Shown: piece after piece, positions 44,938 through 56,880 of the stretch
Numbering within the stretch: position 1 is the first letter of the stretch
How the letters are laid out: the number at the start of each line of letters is the position of its first letter
NCBI GenBank assembly: GCA_023014485.1
Contig: JAJOZX010000997.1
Location: 811,001 to 875,000, forward strand
Reading direction: 5' to 3'
DNA from: Bathynomus jamesi
Taxonomy: Eukaryota; Arthropoda; Malacostraca; Isopoda; Cirolanidae
DNA: 64,000 nt
The notes under the pieces: model-generated
Seen by the model: only the letters and a program-made list of their open reading frames with translations
Told to the model about the DNA's origin: nothing
Databases searched by the model: none
Made by a program: the position numbers and the translations under genes

Positions 44938-45672
44938 CTCAAAGGCCGCATCACCGACGAAGCTCTTTTGGACTACCGACGAAGAAGAAGAATATCGCGT
45001 CTCAACGAAACGAGATTCCTCGGAATGAAATTGAGAAAAACTATTCGACACTCCTTCAGTCCCAAACAACGTCCCTTTGGGCTCAAAGAGCGGCTCTGTT
45101 ACAGCAGCCGGTTCTTCCAGTTTAAATATTGCTTCCGGCGCAACCGGTTTAAATATTGCTTCCGGCACAACCGGTTTAAATATTGCTTCCGGCACAACCG
45201 GTTTAAATATTGCTTCGAGGTCAGGCATCTTAGGTTCGAATGCAAACGTCGGTTCTAATTTAAATTCCGACTCTTTAACCTCGGGTACTGCCTCCGGCAA
45301 CGCCGGTTCCGGTACATCCTCTACCGGAAAGTGGTTCTGCTCTGGCTCGAACGATGCGGGCTTCTCAATGCCACACTCTCCCTCCTCGGGAGGAGACAAC
45401 AATGGTTCTTCTACTTGGTTGGTGATTGGCAGCTCTTTCGTGGGTTCTTCAGGTTCTACCGCCCCTTCAGCCTCGAAGTCTACCTTATCCACCTCTTCTG
45501 CATTACATTTTGGACTCTCCACAATAGGCTCTCTCTCCTGTACAGGATGCAGTACAGGTTCCGGCATTGGCGCTTCTTCAACAAAACCATTCTCAACCGG
45601 TTTATATTCGGTTTCAACTTTAATTTCCTCAATCGGAGACTCGCATGGCTCCTGAAGGGGGGGTAAAGTCTC
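44938..45672 (-). CDS. Zasp52: Zasp 245-codon acidic exon with internal tandem repeat
   Basis: A 735-nt exon, phase 0/0. The acceptor is GGGTATTTCAG|GAGACT and the donor TTTGAG|GTAGGTTT. It is rich in Glu and Pro (for example EAEGAVEPEEPTKELP). In the middle, three near-identical nine-residue units, EAIFKPV(V/A)P, run in tandem from a 27-nt DNA repeat (about 45118-45220 on the plus strand), with a diverged fourth unit. The 3' end reads FVETRYSSSSSVVQKSFVGD. Phase 0/0 makes the whole exon removable. It probably encodes an elastic or disordered spacer; no fold is recognised. Confidence 0.8.
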
Positions 45673-46709
45673 CTGAAATACCCGAAGGAGGGAACGTTAT
45701 TTAGGAAAAGGAACCGACGAAATATATACACAAAAAGTATTAAAAAAATAAAAATCCTGAGAAATATAAGCGCTGGACAAAATAAAAAGGTTGCAAAAAG
45801 CTTAAATAATAAAACTAAAAATGGTATGAAAGCATCTGACGAACATTTACCAAAATGTTATGAAAAAACAACGAAGGAGCGTAATCATGCAAAAAATGAA
45901 TAAAATTAAGTCTTACTACTTCAGTTTCAGTTAATAAAAAAGGGGATAAAAAGCGGGCGATAAATCAGCCATAAAACTACTGATCTTAAACTGGAAACTT
46001 TATTCCCTCAATCGAAAAAGTACTCTTAAGTACTACAATCTGGGGTGCAAAGGTACAATGGCAGCCACGGAAAACTTCATCGTATCATTCCTCTCTCAGA
46101 AAAGCATCTTCAACATTGGGAAGGAAAAAAATATTTTCAAAGCGGAGCTGCAAGGGCGTGTCTGACGACTTCAAACTTGAAAACTGATTCCGGCGATTTG
46201 CAACAAGCAAAACGGACGATCCAACTACTTTCACTTCTAATGACGATCCTCGTGTACAATTTAATCCCTTCTGCGACTTAAAGCAAGTTGAGAGGACAAT
46301 CATCAACCAGTCAATCCATCCATCTAGCCACCAATTCCAACTCAAAATGCTTTAAGATGAAGTTCAGTGGAAATTTTTTAAATACAAACTATTTTAATTA
46401 ACCCTTTCTTAGGAAAACATTTAACAAATTTTGTAAATTAACTTCATTACGGTTATAATCCTTTGTAGAGATTAATTAATTTTAGTCATCAAATTACACT
46501 CTCTTAACAAAACCTTCATGAACCGGTCTGATTAAGCGTCACTTCGAAGAATAAACATCACAAAATCTCGTTAAAAATTTCCACATCTTCATAGATTATC
46601 ATAGAAGTGATCGTTTAACGTAACAAAGGCGGCGGAGCCAAACGCAATTTACATTCGCTCAGCTACTGACGAAGGGAACAAGTTACTCTCAACCGCTATC
46701 ACACAATAC
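45673..46709. other. Zasp intron, nothing recognised
   Basis: AT-rich; the small ORFs on both strands near 46050-46340 lack domain or splice support. Confidence 0.6.
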
Positions 46710-46832
46710 CTCTTGCGGTGGACCCTCCATTTCGATTGGAGGTAGAATGGGGGGAGCTTCCACCACCTCGTCTACGTGTAGTGGTGCTACTTGAGGCTGA
46801 GGTGCGACCTCAGGCTGAGGGACGAAGATTGG
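46710..46832 (-). CDS. Zasp52: Zasp small Pro/Val-rich exon
   Basis: A 123-nt exon of 41 codons, phase 0/0. The acceptor is CGCTCTTTTCAG|CCAATC and the donor CAAGAG|GTATTGTG. It reads PIFVPQPEVAPQPQVAPLHV, then DEVVEAPPILPPIEMEGPPQ and E. It is similar in style to the Glu/Pro cassette at 49828-49896 and again skippable in frame. No domain is recognised. Confidence 0.7.
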
Positions 46833-47182
46833 CTGAAAAGAGCGGAGTGGCTCCTTTATAATCAGCCTCACTTCTCTTGCATTCATTTAAGACGCCAAAT
46901 GATGGCTTTAAGTTATTATTATCCAACTCATTACCAGTTCACTTACGCTAGTTACTAATTAACAATTAATAGTAAATTTCTATACACTCACTGAGGAGAA
47001 ACTCGATAAATTTTATCTATCACTTTTTTAATTACACTGGTCTACAGCCAAAATGCTTCGGAAATAAAAGTAGTCAATCTTTACTAATTTTGGGTCACTG
47101 AATACGAAAATGCCTAAAATTGCCAATTGGCTCTATTTATAAAGATATCAGGCAACCCTGCACCCTACTAACTCCATCTGTC

Positions 47183-47596
47183 GCGTTATATGTAGACGCC
47201 TGTGACACATCGACGCATTGACTCTACTGCGCATGCGCGTAGTTATATTTTTTTTATTTTAATAAATTAATGTAAATATATACATATAAAATAAAATGTA
47301 ATTTTAAATTTATCTATTACATTATGTATTTGTAAATTATTTATTAAAAAATAGATTGGATCATTTTAACATATTGCTTCCCACAATGTTTTTGATATTA
47401 ATATAAATGGAATATTAACCTAACTTAACCTAACCTAACTTAACCTAACCTAACTTAACCTAACCTAACTTAACCTCACCTAATTCAAAATTATTAAAAT
47501 GCAATGTAATTACGTTAATTTATTAAAAAAAAATAACTACGCGCATGCGCAGTAGAGTCAAGGCGTCGATGTGTCACAGGCGTCTACATATTACGC
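47183..47596. mobile_element. MITE with about 65-bp inverted arms and CCTAA-like core
   Basis: Arms 47183-47248 and 47532-47596 are nearly perfect inverted repeats (tatgtagacgcctgtgacac; ctctactgcgcatgcgcgta). Between them, 47414-47485 is a 15-bp-period run of cctaacttaacctaa. The right arm lies about 100 bp from the start of repeat protein copy 1, so it may be the end of that larger element. Confidence 0.8.
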
Positions 47597-47700
47597 CACA
47601 GCATCAGTTCATTCTCGGAAGTCATACCGTGCACCCTTGTCAAACTCTTTTTAGTGTTTGCTTTTGAAACTGAATTTTTTTCAGCTTAATTTGAACAAAG

Positions 47701-49337
47701 ATGCCTCGTAATTGCGTGAACAGCGTAGATAACTTCCGTTATGTTTGTGGAGAATTGACTTTTGCATCACAAAAGCGTGCTATAACCGCCGTGATTAGGA
47801 AAGCCTATCACCTTTATTTTGGCTAAGATTGGAGATCAGGACAAGAGCTGGGCCCCACACACATGCTGCAATACTTGTGCAACAAACCTTCGCCAGTGGT
47901 TGAATCGGAAAAGGAAATCTATGCCTTTTGCAGTGCTAATGGTGTGGAGGGAACCAACAGATCACGTCAGCAATTGTTACTTCTGCATGGTGCCTCCAGT
48001 CAAGAAAGGTATTTGCAAGAAGTGGATTTTACAATATCCGAATATATACTCTGCTATACGCCCGGTACCTCACGGCGAAGGACTACCCGTTCCTGAGCCC
48101 TCACACTCATTCTCCCTGGAGTCAGAGGACGAGGAGAATGAAGGAACCTGCGAAACTTGAGCCTTCAACTTCACAAGACCCTGAATTTGTTTATAACTTG
48201 ACATCTTCTAAACCGCACGTGATAACTCAGAAAGAATTAAACGAACTTATCAGAGATTTAGAACTACCAAAGAGTAAGGCAGAGCTGTTGGGCTCCAGAT
48301 TGCAGCAGTGGAATCTCCTCGCTGAAAATGTTAGTGTGTGTAAGTTTCGTGACCATCAAAAAGATTGTCGCATTCTTCATCATGGAAGGTGATCTTGTAG
48401 CTTGCAACGACATCGATGGTCTGATAGCCGCTCTCAACATTATTCACAATCCTGATGAGTGGAGACTGTTCATTGATTCATCGAAGTCGAGTCTAAAAGC
48501 TGTTTTGTTGCATGTTGGCAACGTATTGCCATCGTTTCCAGTTGGTCATGTAGTCCACATGAAGGAAACATACAACATGAAGCAACTTTGGAACTGCATA
48601 AACTATGACAAACATCAGTAGCAGGTTTGTGGTGACTTGAAAGTTGCTATCGTGCTTGGACTGCAGCCGGGCTACACTAAGTATTGCTGTTTTCTGTGTG
48701 AATGGGATAGTCGGGCTAGGACTTCTCATTACATCAAGAAGGATTGGCCCCTCCGACACTCACTGGAACCTGGAAAAAAAAATGTTCAGTATCCTCCATT
48801 TGTAGAATCTAGCAAGATTTCGTTACCACCCTTACACATCAAACGGCGTCATGAAAAATTTTGTTAAGGCTATGGATAAAACGAGGGCAGCTTTTAAGTA
48901 CCTCGGTGATAAATTCCCAAAGCTCAGTGAAGCAAAAATCAAGGAGGGTGTATTTGTTGGTCCACAGATCGGCGAGCTTCTTAGAGATGAGTAGTTCGAC
49001 CATATCCTAGGTGGTGAGAAGACAGCGTGGAATGCTTTCCGGTTAGTAGCAACCAATTTTCTCGGAAATACCAAAGCTGACAATTACAGGGAGCTGGTGG
49101 AAAACCTGTTGTTGTCCTATCAAAAAATGGGCTGCAATATGTCTTTAAAGATACATTTCCTCCATTAGCACCTGGAATTTTTTCCGGCCAACTGCGTAGC
49201 ATTCAGCGATGAACATGGTGAACGTTTTCACCAGGATATCTCAGCGATGGAGAAACGCTACCAGGGGAAATGGAGTACATCATTGTTAGCAGACTACTGC
49301 TGGACAATAACAAGAGATGCTCCAGAAGTTGAATAAA
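47701..49337 (+). pseudogene. Unclassified arthropod repeat protein, degenerate copy 1
   Basis: Begins MPRNCVNSVDNFRYVCGELT. A short deletion at 47820 shifts frame before KIGDQDKSWAPHTCCNTCAT. Next come SNCYFCMVPPVKKG, YPNIYSAIRPVPHGEGLPVP, LGSRLQQWNLLAENVS, DEWRLFIDSSKSSLKAVLLH, VGHVVHMKETYNMKQLWN, GLQPGYTKYCCFLCEWDSRA, KEGVFVGPQIGELLRDE and MEKRYQGKWSTSLLADYCW, ending about 49337. At least four frameshifts or stops. Several CxxC and CxxxC pairs suggest zinc binding, and the length of about 540 residues suits a transposon-encoded protein. The function is unknown to me. It lies antisense in a Zasp intron. Confidence 0.75.
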
Positions 49338-49827
49338 AGAGAAGCAAAGAAGCGACGGGTTGAATCAATATATGGTATACATGTACGCAAAATGTGTAAC
49401 TTAAATTTTCTTGGAAACTAGCCAATCGACTGTTTTTATGGTCATATTCGTTTTCAGCACCCCAAAATCCATAATAGGAAACATTTTATCTCCGAAGCAC
49501 AAACTTTTTCAAAATTTGTAGACCAGTGTTATTGCGTAACCTAGTTATTTACCAAAGTTACCAAAGATCCCAAGAGAACCGAATCGGTTTCTCAAAGAAA
49601 GGCTTTAGAGGAACGGTAGTTGAAAAAGTCAGATGACAGTAGTTTCCTCAAGTTTTAATTTTAAGCTTAATCACTCCATACTCAAGGGACAACAAACACG
49701 TTTCAAGCAAGGAAGAAACAAAACAGGAGAGTTTTTGAAATACATTTAGAGACAAGAGAAATACTGAGCTAAACAGTTTCAGAAAGAACTGCCGAATTGG
49801 CCTTATCTTGTTTAAATTTAGTACTAC

Positions 49828-49896
49828 CTCAGTTACGGGTTCTGGTGCGGGTTCTGTGATTTCTTGCGGAACCGGTTCTGGGACTTCTGGTTCAGA
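49828..49896 (-). CDS. Zasp52: Zasp small Glu/Pro-repeat exon
   Basis: A 69-nt exon of 23 codons, phase 0/0. The acceptor is TTTGTTTCCAG|TCTGAA and the donor ACTGAG|GTAGTACT. It reads SEPEVPEPVPQEITEPAPEP, then VTE, an alternating Glu-Pro repeat. It is a symmetric cassette that can be spliced in or out, of the kind that tunes spacer length in muscle proteins. A degenerate transposon pseudogene lies in the intron just 3' of it on the gene (47.7-49.3 kb). Confidence 0.7.
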
Positions 49897-51824
49897 CTGG
49901 AAACAAAGGCACATGCAGTTAGAGGGGTTTATCAAGGTGTTCGAAGACACCTTGAATAATACAGCGCTGGTAGTCAATTCCCTCTTGACTGGATTAAATT
50001 TAAGTAATAAGTAAAGCTCACTATTTTTTATGGGTTTACAAAATTTAATGTAGTTCGAATCAATTCTGAAATTTCAACATTTTATTCAAAATAAATTTTA
50101 AAAACCCATAAAAAGCCATATAAAATTGCGGAAAATAAAAATTATATGCATAAATATAAATGATAAGGATTAAAAAAAAGTTTCAGCTTTTAAACTTAAT
50201 ATTAAAAGAATTAGGCAGCGTTGAATCTATCCTCAGCTTAGTAAATAAAACAAAGTTAGCACTGAAGACGAGTTACTTCATTAATATTGTTAATGAAAAC
50301 AAATGTTTCTTAGAACTTTAACAATTTTAACAAAACATACTAAAAAAATAAACTGGTGTCAATTCGTTTTGTTGTCAACGAAAAAAGTCAATAATATTGG
50401 ATAACATTAAATAAAATTAACCTTTAAGTGTTAAATGATGCTGCCAAGCACAAAAAAATAATCAGAAATACAGTCAGGGTTCTATAAGTGTGTTTTCAGA
50501 AACTGTTTGCGATAAGTTGCGTATGAGCTGCGTATGAGCTGCGTACGAGTGTGGATTAGAGTGTATGTAAAAATTACGGTTGAGAAGGAAAAGTGGGAAA
50601 ACGAACAACATAAGGAAAATGAATAAACGTAAACATAAAAATGTGTTGCATGTGCGCGTGTCGTGCGCATTTTATTTTTATCAAATACAATGAATTTATA
50701 CTGTATTTTTTTGATGGGTGAAACTACAAAAAAGTAATTAATATTTCTCTAGTTTGGAACGAAAATTAAAAAGAAAGATTAGGAAAACTAGAAAACAAAT
50801 TTTTATGCTGTTGTTAATTATTACTACAACACGGGCAGTAACTAGAGTTAAAATATCTAATCTAAATTCTCTATACAAATACTACCAGAAGTAAAAAGCT
50901 GAATATTAAAATTGTATCTTAAAAGGAAGAGCTATTGATCGATATACAACAAAAAAAAACAAAAAAAAAAACGAGGGCAATATTTACTTTTACTTAAATC
51001 TCTCTATATGCATTACTGTAAACACGTCATGAAACGAACTTAATGTACCCAAACAAGGTAATTAACATTCCTACCATAAAGACTGATAAAAATGAAAATG
51101 CCCATTCAATTTATTCTATTCCCAGTTTGATTCAAAATTTGTCATATTTTACTTTAAATAAACTATAAAAAACTATCCTCATTAATTATAGACTACCTAA
51201 AATCACAAAAACAGCGCGGATGTATTAGTATATTAGTGTGTTAAAATAAATATACAGTGTTTTGTAAAACGTCTACGAGAGTACTGTTTTTCTTTGATTC
51301 CATAATGTAGACACCCATTTAGATGCAAATAAACACTAAGTATGCAAATCTCCCTTCTGTCTCTATCAGTTTCTTTATCAAATATCAGTTATATGAAAGT
51401 CTCTCAATTTGAGTACGGATTTCTACTATTAAATGAAGTGAATGGGGATATTAACCACAGCGAGCAATTAGGTCCCACTTCCGTATATGAAGCCGCGTGT
51501 ACATGAAAACGCCTGCAATTATTATAGTTTAATGGTTTAATTTCAAGTAAAATATTAGGAATATTTCGAACAACTGTAGTAGTAAACGGGTTAAAATACT
51601 CTAGTCTGCATTTAAAAAAGTAAAATAAAATCCTGAAAGAAAAGCCAAATGCGCATTCAGCGTAAGTATCTGCGGTATGAAGCCTTTTCGACCTAAATTG
51701 CACTGCTAGTAGTAAGCATCTCTCTTAATTAATTACGATACATTAACTTTCAAAAGATTTTCAGAAACGCGTTTAGAGAGGGAGTAAGTGTTTATTTCCA
51801 AGGAAATGAGGTGGGTGTGAGTAC
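49897..51824. other. Zasp intron, nothing recognised
   Basis: AT-rich with short homopolymers; no supported exon or repeat family. Confidence 0.6.
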
Positions 51825-51902
51825 CTTGTAGGGAGTGGGCGTGTTAAGGGCAGACAGGGACGTCGGCGTGAGTCTTATCCCCCCAAGGGGGGACTTGAAG
51901 GG
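51825..51902 (-). CDS. Zasp52: Zasp microexon-like linker exon
   Basis: A 78-nt exon of 26 codons, phase 0 at both ends. The acceptor is CCTTTCACGCAG|CCCTTC and the donor CTACAAG|GTACTCAC. It reads PFKSPLGGIRLTPTSLSALN, then TPTPYK. The Ser/Thr-Pro motifs suggest phosphorylatable linker sequence; that is inference. Phase 0/0 means it can be skipped without changing frame. Confidence 0.7.
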
Positions 51903-52529
51903 CTGCGTGAAAGGAAATCATTAACCAGAGGGAGACTAAAACCACAATTTTAACAGGTCCTTCGTTACGTAGTTAGGACAACACAAACTGACGTCATAAA
52001 GAACAATTTCATCACTACACAATTTGATGACGTCATGCAAACAAAGGACTGATGTATATCCACATATTACAGCCTATAATGTGTAGTTCTGTGCTTAGTA
52101 GTGTATACTTTTATGACAAAATGCTGTTTCACTGAAAATTCATGAAAAAAAAGTGCTGCTCTTAATATTTCTAACAGGAATACAACGTAAAGATCCCGAA
52201 ACATTTTTAATTTTATATTAAATTATCCATTAATATCTTAATCTGAACGAATGGTACTGCAATTTCAAGTGTTCTATTTAAACCGTGACTGTAGTTGCTG
52301 TGGTCAACGTTTAAATTCTAAGTAAAATTTAGAACATTATACAAAACTCAATTCTGAAAGAGAACTTTCTCTAAATCCAAATTAACACAACATAACTGAT
52401 AAAATAACTGATAAAAACACTTTACGATAAGAATTTATTTCATAAGGAAACGACCAATACGAACTTTAATTTAATATTCAATACTTTCCTACGCCAACAA
52501 ACTACTAAAACCCTTATACAAGTACTTAC

Positions 52530-52668
52530 AGCTGGGGCTGGGGCCGGGACCGGGGCTAGGGCTGGGGCTGGGGCTGGGGCTTGTTCCTTATCGTGCTGGA
52601 AGGCGACCGGAATTTTCATCTTGCTCGCCTGTGGGAGCGATATCGCCCCAGGGGGAGGTGCTGCTCCC
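52530..52668 (-). CDS. Zasp52: Zasp exon: Pro/Ala linker
   Basis: A 139-nt exon (G, 46 codons). The acceptor is TTTTGTTGCAG|GGGAG and the donor CCAGCT|GTAAGTAC. It reads GAAPPPGAISLPQASKMKIP, then VAFQHDKEQ followed by an (AP)n run with single Leu and Val interruptions. It is low-complexity and probably extended and flexible. The (CCAGCC)n coding repeat is a likely site of length variation. The 5' G completes a Pro codon with the CC of the previous exon. Confidence 0.8.
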
Positions 52669-52847
52669 CTGCAACAAAATCGTAAATATGATTCAATACT
52701 AAAAGGAAATCAACTTAGTGAATAGAGATATTTTAAAATTAATCCCCTCTAAAGATGTCGAACCGATATGAAATAAAATTTCCCCACTTTATAAAGTCCT
52801 TTAAAAACATTAGATCCCTCTATTATTTCCTTTGTTAGAGTACTCAC

Positions 52848-52950
52848 GGCTGAATGGTGACAGGCTCCAGATTCGGGGCGGGGGGGTGAGTTCTAGCAGC
52901 TTGTTTGGCGTGAATGTCGCAGTAGAGCTTATCGCTGATGTTGTAATAGC
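52848..52950 (-). CDS. Zasp52: Zasp exon: LIM1 end and linker
   Basis: A 103-nt exon (GC, 33 codons, CC). The acceptor is ATCCCTTAAG|GCTATT and the donor CAGCC|GTGAGTAC. It reads GYYNISDKLYCDIHAKQAAR, finishing LIM1 with the C-x2-H ligands (CDIH), then enters a Pro-rich linker THPPAPNLEPVTIQP. It joins in phase on both sides. The preceding intron is only 887 bp. Confidence 0.9.
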
Positions 52951-53837
52951 CTTAAGGGATAATGCAGAGACCATTTTATATGTAGTAATCAAAGTTAATT
53001 TACAGTGGCGGAAACAAGACGCCGAAAACAAAAACAAAAAAATTAAAAAGTTACAAATTGGTAATTTTTTTCTTTAAAAATTTCAGATTTTTTTCCGCAG
53101 CCGTAGTTTTTTCGGAGAATTTTTCCGCAACTGTAGTCTAAGTTTTATCCAATGTTTCCCACATATACATGTAAATTTCTAATGTTTCATTACGAGACCC
53201 CTTAACAATGAGATTTTTGTCTAGAAGTGTAACGTAAAATGATGTACGATGATGCTAGATGTAACGCTAAAAAACATTACATCGAAGTATACTGTGACGT
53301 ACAAGCTACAACTTTACAAACACTAACGATACCCTCCATTGGTTCGTTCTTCGAGGGAGGAAACACTTTCGAGTAGGTAACGTGAAGGATTTATCTCAAG
53401 ACAGGAATAAAATACACATTTAAGGAATGGTCGTTTTTGAAGAGGATTTTAAACAAGGAATTCATTTTTGGTTAAATTAAATTCATAATTTTAAATTGCT
53501 ATTACGGTAGAAGAGAAAATTAACAAATCTGGAAGAAAGTTCTGAGCAGAATTATTCCTTTATTTCCAATCTAGAAAAAGAAATAACGAAAAGGTCGGAG
53601 GGGAAAAGCATTCCCGAAACGATATTTAGTCTCGGTTACATTTTATCAATTAACCATTATCCTCACCCTCGTCAGAATAAATAAAACTTTTAATGACTAT
53701 AAAATCCACGTCTACCGATCTTAAACAACACACTCCATTTATGCTGTGCAAAAGTATAAAAAGTGCTTTAATAATCAACAGTGCCATTGAACGCTAACGT
53801 TCTCGGTGGCACTGGCACTGTGGCACTAAAAACTTAC

Positions 53838-53923
53838 CAACGTTCTTGAGAGAGGATCCGCAAGTGGAACACTTGAAACATTCGGCGTGGAGATTCTTAT
53901 TCTTTATGCGCACAAACACACCA
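53838..53923 (-). CDS. Zasp52: Zasp exon: LIM1 middle
   Basis: An 86-nt exon (T, 28 codons, G). The acceptor is GTTTTCAG|TGGTG and the donor AACGTTG|GTAAG. It reads GVFVRIKNKNLHAECFKCST, then CGSSLKNV. It supplies the His-x2-Cys of the first zinc site (HAEC) and the paired cysteines of the second (CSTC), with the hydrophobic LIM spacer. The VGVFVRIK wording is typical of insect Zasp LIM1. Confidence 0.9.
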
Positions 53924-56880
53924 CTGAAAACACACACGCGTACGGAATTAAAGGATACGTTTACTTAAAATTCAATATTAATTTACAATCACTTTAAAGG
54001 TGGGAGAACGGGCTGGTGGCCATTTTACGTACATTATTTCCTTTCTACGAGCGGTGCATCAATGTGCTTTTCCTATATCGACACGCTAACAATTTCGGAT
54101 ATTCGGATTTTTGTTTAATTGCGTTTAAAACTCGAGGGTTATATCATCCACAAATATTCAGATTCGTGCCAAGGTTTCGAAACATCGTGGATACTATTAC
54201 CGCACAATGGAGAGTACAATAAACACTTAAATGCATTACGTACTGAATAAATCTGCGTATGACAAGTTACCCTGAGGGCACTCGCAAAAAATGGGGTATT
54301 CAAATCTAGTTAAAAAAATTAATTTCATTAAAATAAAGTTTTCATTAAGAGATCTATTTTAATCCTAAATCGTTGTACTATTAAATACTATTTATATATA
54401 AACACTTCAGTACGCTGAATTCCTCGTGCTCAAATGTACGAAGCTGTTGTCAGTTCGTATCAATTTAAAAAAAAAAAAAAAAAATTAAGACTTCAGTCAT
54501 GACAGCCACTTAGATAAGTTTACATAAAAACAAACTGAATCAGATCTTATTATACACATCCAAACTAACATGAAAATAAATCTCTATTATTATTATTATG
54601 ACAATATCGCATTTCATCATTTCTCATACTAAATTAGGTTGTGCTTTATAAATCGGTCAACTTAAATGGCAGCCATTTTCTCTCATCTACAGTTGTTTAA
54701 TGCACATATATAGAAGTAAACGAAGCGTATTTAAGAATTAATTCACAAAAATTCAGACTGATATTTCTACATCCTTTAACTCTGCTTTAAATAAAAAATT
54801 GATTTAGTAATTATAGAATGTGTAAAGGTGGTTTGCAAAATTAAAATGCTCATTTACAATTTTCGCCAAATTGTAAGTGAAATGAAGGGCGTTAACAGCT
54901 GCCAGCCCTGATTATTTGAATTAATTTAAAAATTAAAAGTTACAAACCATTTAAAATGGTAAGCGAGAGTACAATATTGCGTAAATTTAAAGTTTTCCCT
55001 ATGTTACAGATTACGCCCATACTAAGTTAATTGGATAGATGGTTAGTAGTCCAAATTAACTAAACAAAAACCCGAAGTAGTCTCCGAATCCGTTGGCATG
55101 ACCGTATAGCGTGGGTTGAAGAGATTTTCTCCGCTTTGGCTGCATTACTCAAGTGCCAAAAGGAAAATGACAACTGGCACTCATGCCGGGAATTTACTTA
55201 CTTCCAAAAGCTTCATTGAGAATGGTAATGGCTTTGCAATATGAAAATGTAACAATTCTAACACTACTCTTTATCGCACCTGCATATATATTTTTTTTTA
55301 GAGAAATTTAAACGAATTTAAATGCAGCAAAGATGAGATTTTCTAAATGTGGGAAAAGTAAATTTATTGCAAAAATATATTTTTTTACTCATTTGTAACA
55401 ATAAAAATGTTAAAATTAATTTAAAAACTAAATATTCTAATATAACCCTCTAAAATTATAAACATCTATTAACTGGAAAGACTCCGTTGAAGTTCCGTAT
55501 TTTAGAGAACGGAAGAATTTTGTAAATTTATGGGGGCAGAACGGAGAAGTTTCACCACAAAAACCTAATTAAAGGAAGCTATAAACGTACGCTTAAAAAC
55601 AAAGATGGGGAGGTGGATGAAGCTCAAATACTTTAACAAGGTCACAAATCTCGGCTATTTATGTCCGCGTGGTGAAAACTGTGAACGTACGATTATTTCA
55701 CTTAAAATAGTAAAACAAACTCTAATGAAAACATTCTAAAATACGGATTCCAATCTAGCAGCAGTTACAATTATAATATGGTGCGGCTTTTATTAAATGT
55801 TTCAGTTACCATGCAATTGGATAAACGTGTGTATGTATATATATACAGAAATGAGATGAGAATATTCCCAAAAGTGAAAAAATGCATTCAAAGTCTGGAA
55901 TATATTCATAGGGGAAGCGGAGTACTAATGCAGAAAATGAACTATCATACAAAACAAAAAATGGCAAAACAACGTAAGTGAACTGCGACCTAGAACGTAG
56001 CCAAACTTAATAGAACTTAAAAAAGAGAAGCGGAGAAAACAGAACTTAAAACAGTGAAGGAATGATACTATGAAACAAAGCAAAATATTTCACGTTACAT
56101 TTATTATTCGACTACTAAAACTTGACTTTTCAATAACATTAACATGCTTAATCTTTCAAATAAGTTAAAATTTAATGAATTAAGAGTTAGGCTATATACA
56201 AAGTATCAAATATAACCAGGTTTTCCAAACAGATTTTTTTTTTTTTAAATAAAAATTTACTCGTTAAAACACTTACAATATGAGCGTTCTTCATTCCAGT
56301 GCGTGGCCGGAAGTGTAAGAGATGATTATACCCAAAGAAGGGGCGCAGGCAACTTAAGAAATCGAAAGACGCGTCGCCAAGAGTAAAACAAACAAAAGAA
56401 AAAAAAAAAAGCGCGAAGCCTCTTCGGTGAAATAAAAATAAAACTGACAACTGAGGTGAGCAGCGGAAGAGTCACGGAAATATAGTCAAAAGTTTCACTA
56501 CACGGGGGGCGTCATCCCCTTGTCCTACTCACACAATGGGACGTTCACACTCCGCGCAAGCTTGTGATCACTCTGGGGGAACTAACCCCGTCTGAGCCGG
56601 GCTTCGTTTGGGGAGCTTGTACGCCGCGTATAATGGTGCTAGTGGAGGGGTCTTCCGAAGCCCCACCAGGGAAAAAAAAAAAATTTTCAAGTGATAAGAA
56701 TGATTCAAATGATGAAACGACGAAAGGATGAGGGGATTAAACTGAGGGGAAGGAAAATAAGGGGTTGGGGGGGAGGGGGAGGGGAGTAAAAACTGCCGCG
56801 AGTTCGCGCGAAACTCTTCCTAAACTCCATTCCGCCTTTCCCTCCTAACATCAGGGTGACTCCGTTAAAAGTTTACTTAC
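53924..56880. other. Zasp intron, nothing recognised
   Basis: AT-rich. A C-rich patch near 56500-56880 leads into the LIM1 exon. I found no further exon. Confidence 0.6.

Noticed and set aside
47414..47485. Interstitial telomere
   Set aside because: The period is 15 bp with mixed CCTAA/CTTAA and it sits within a MITE; not a true CCTAA array.
54016..54222. 68-residue plus-strand ORF in a Zasp intron
   Set aside because: No motif, codon bias or splice support; likely chance.
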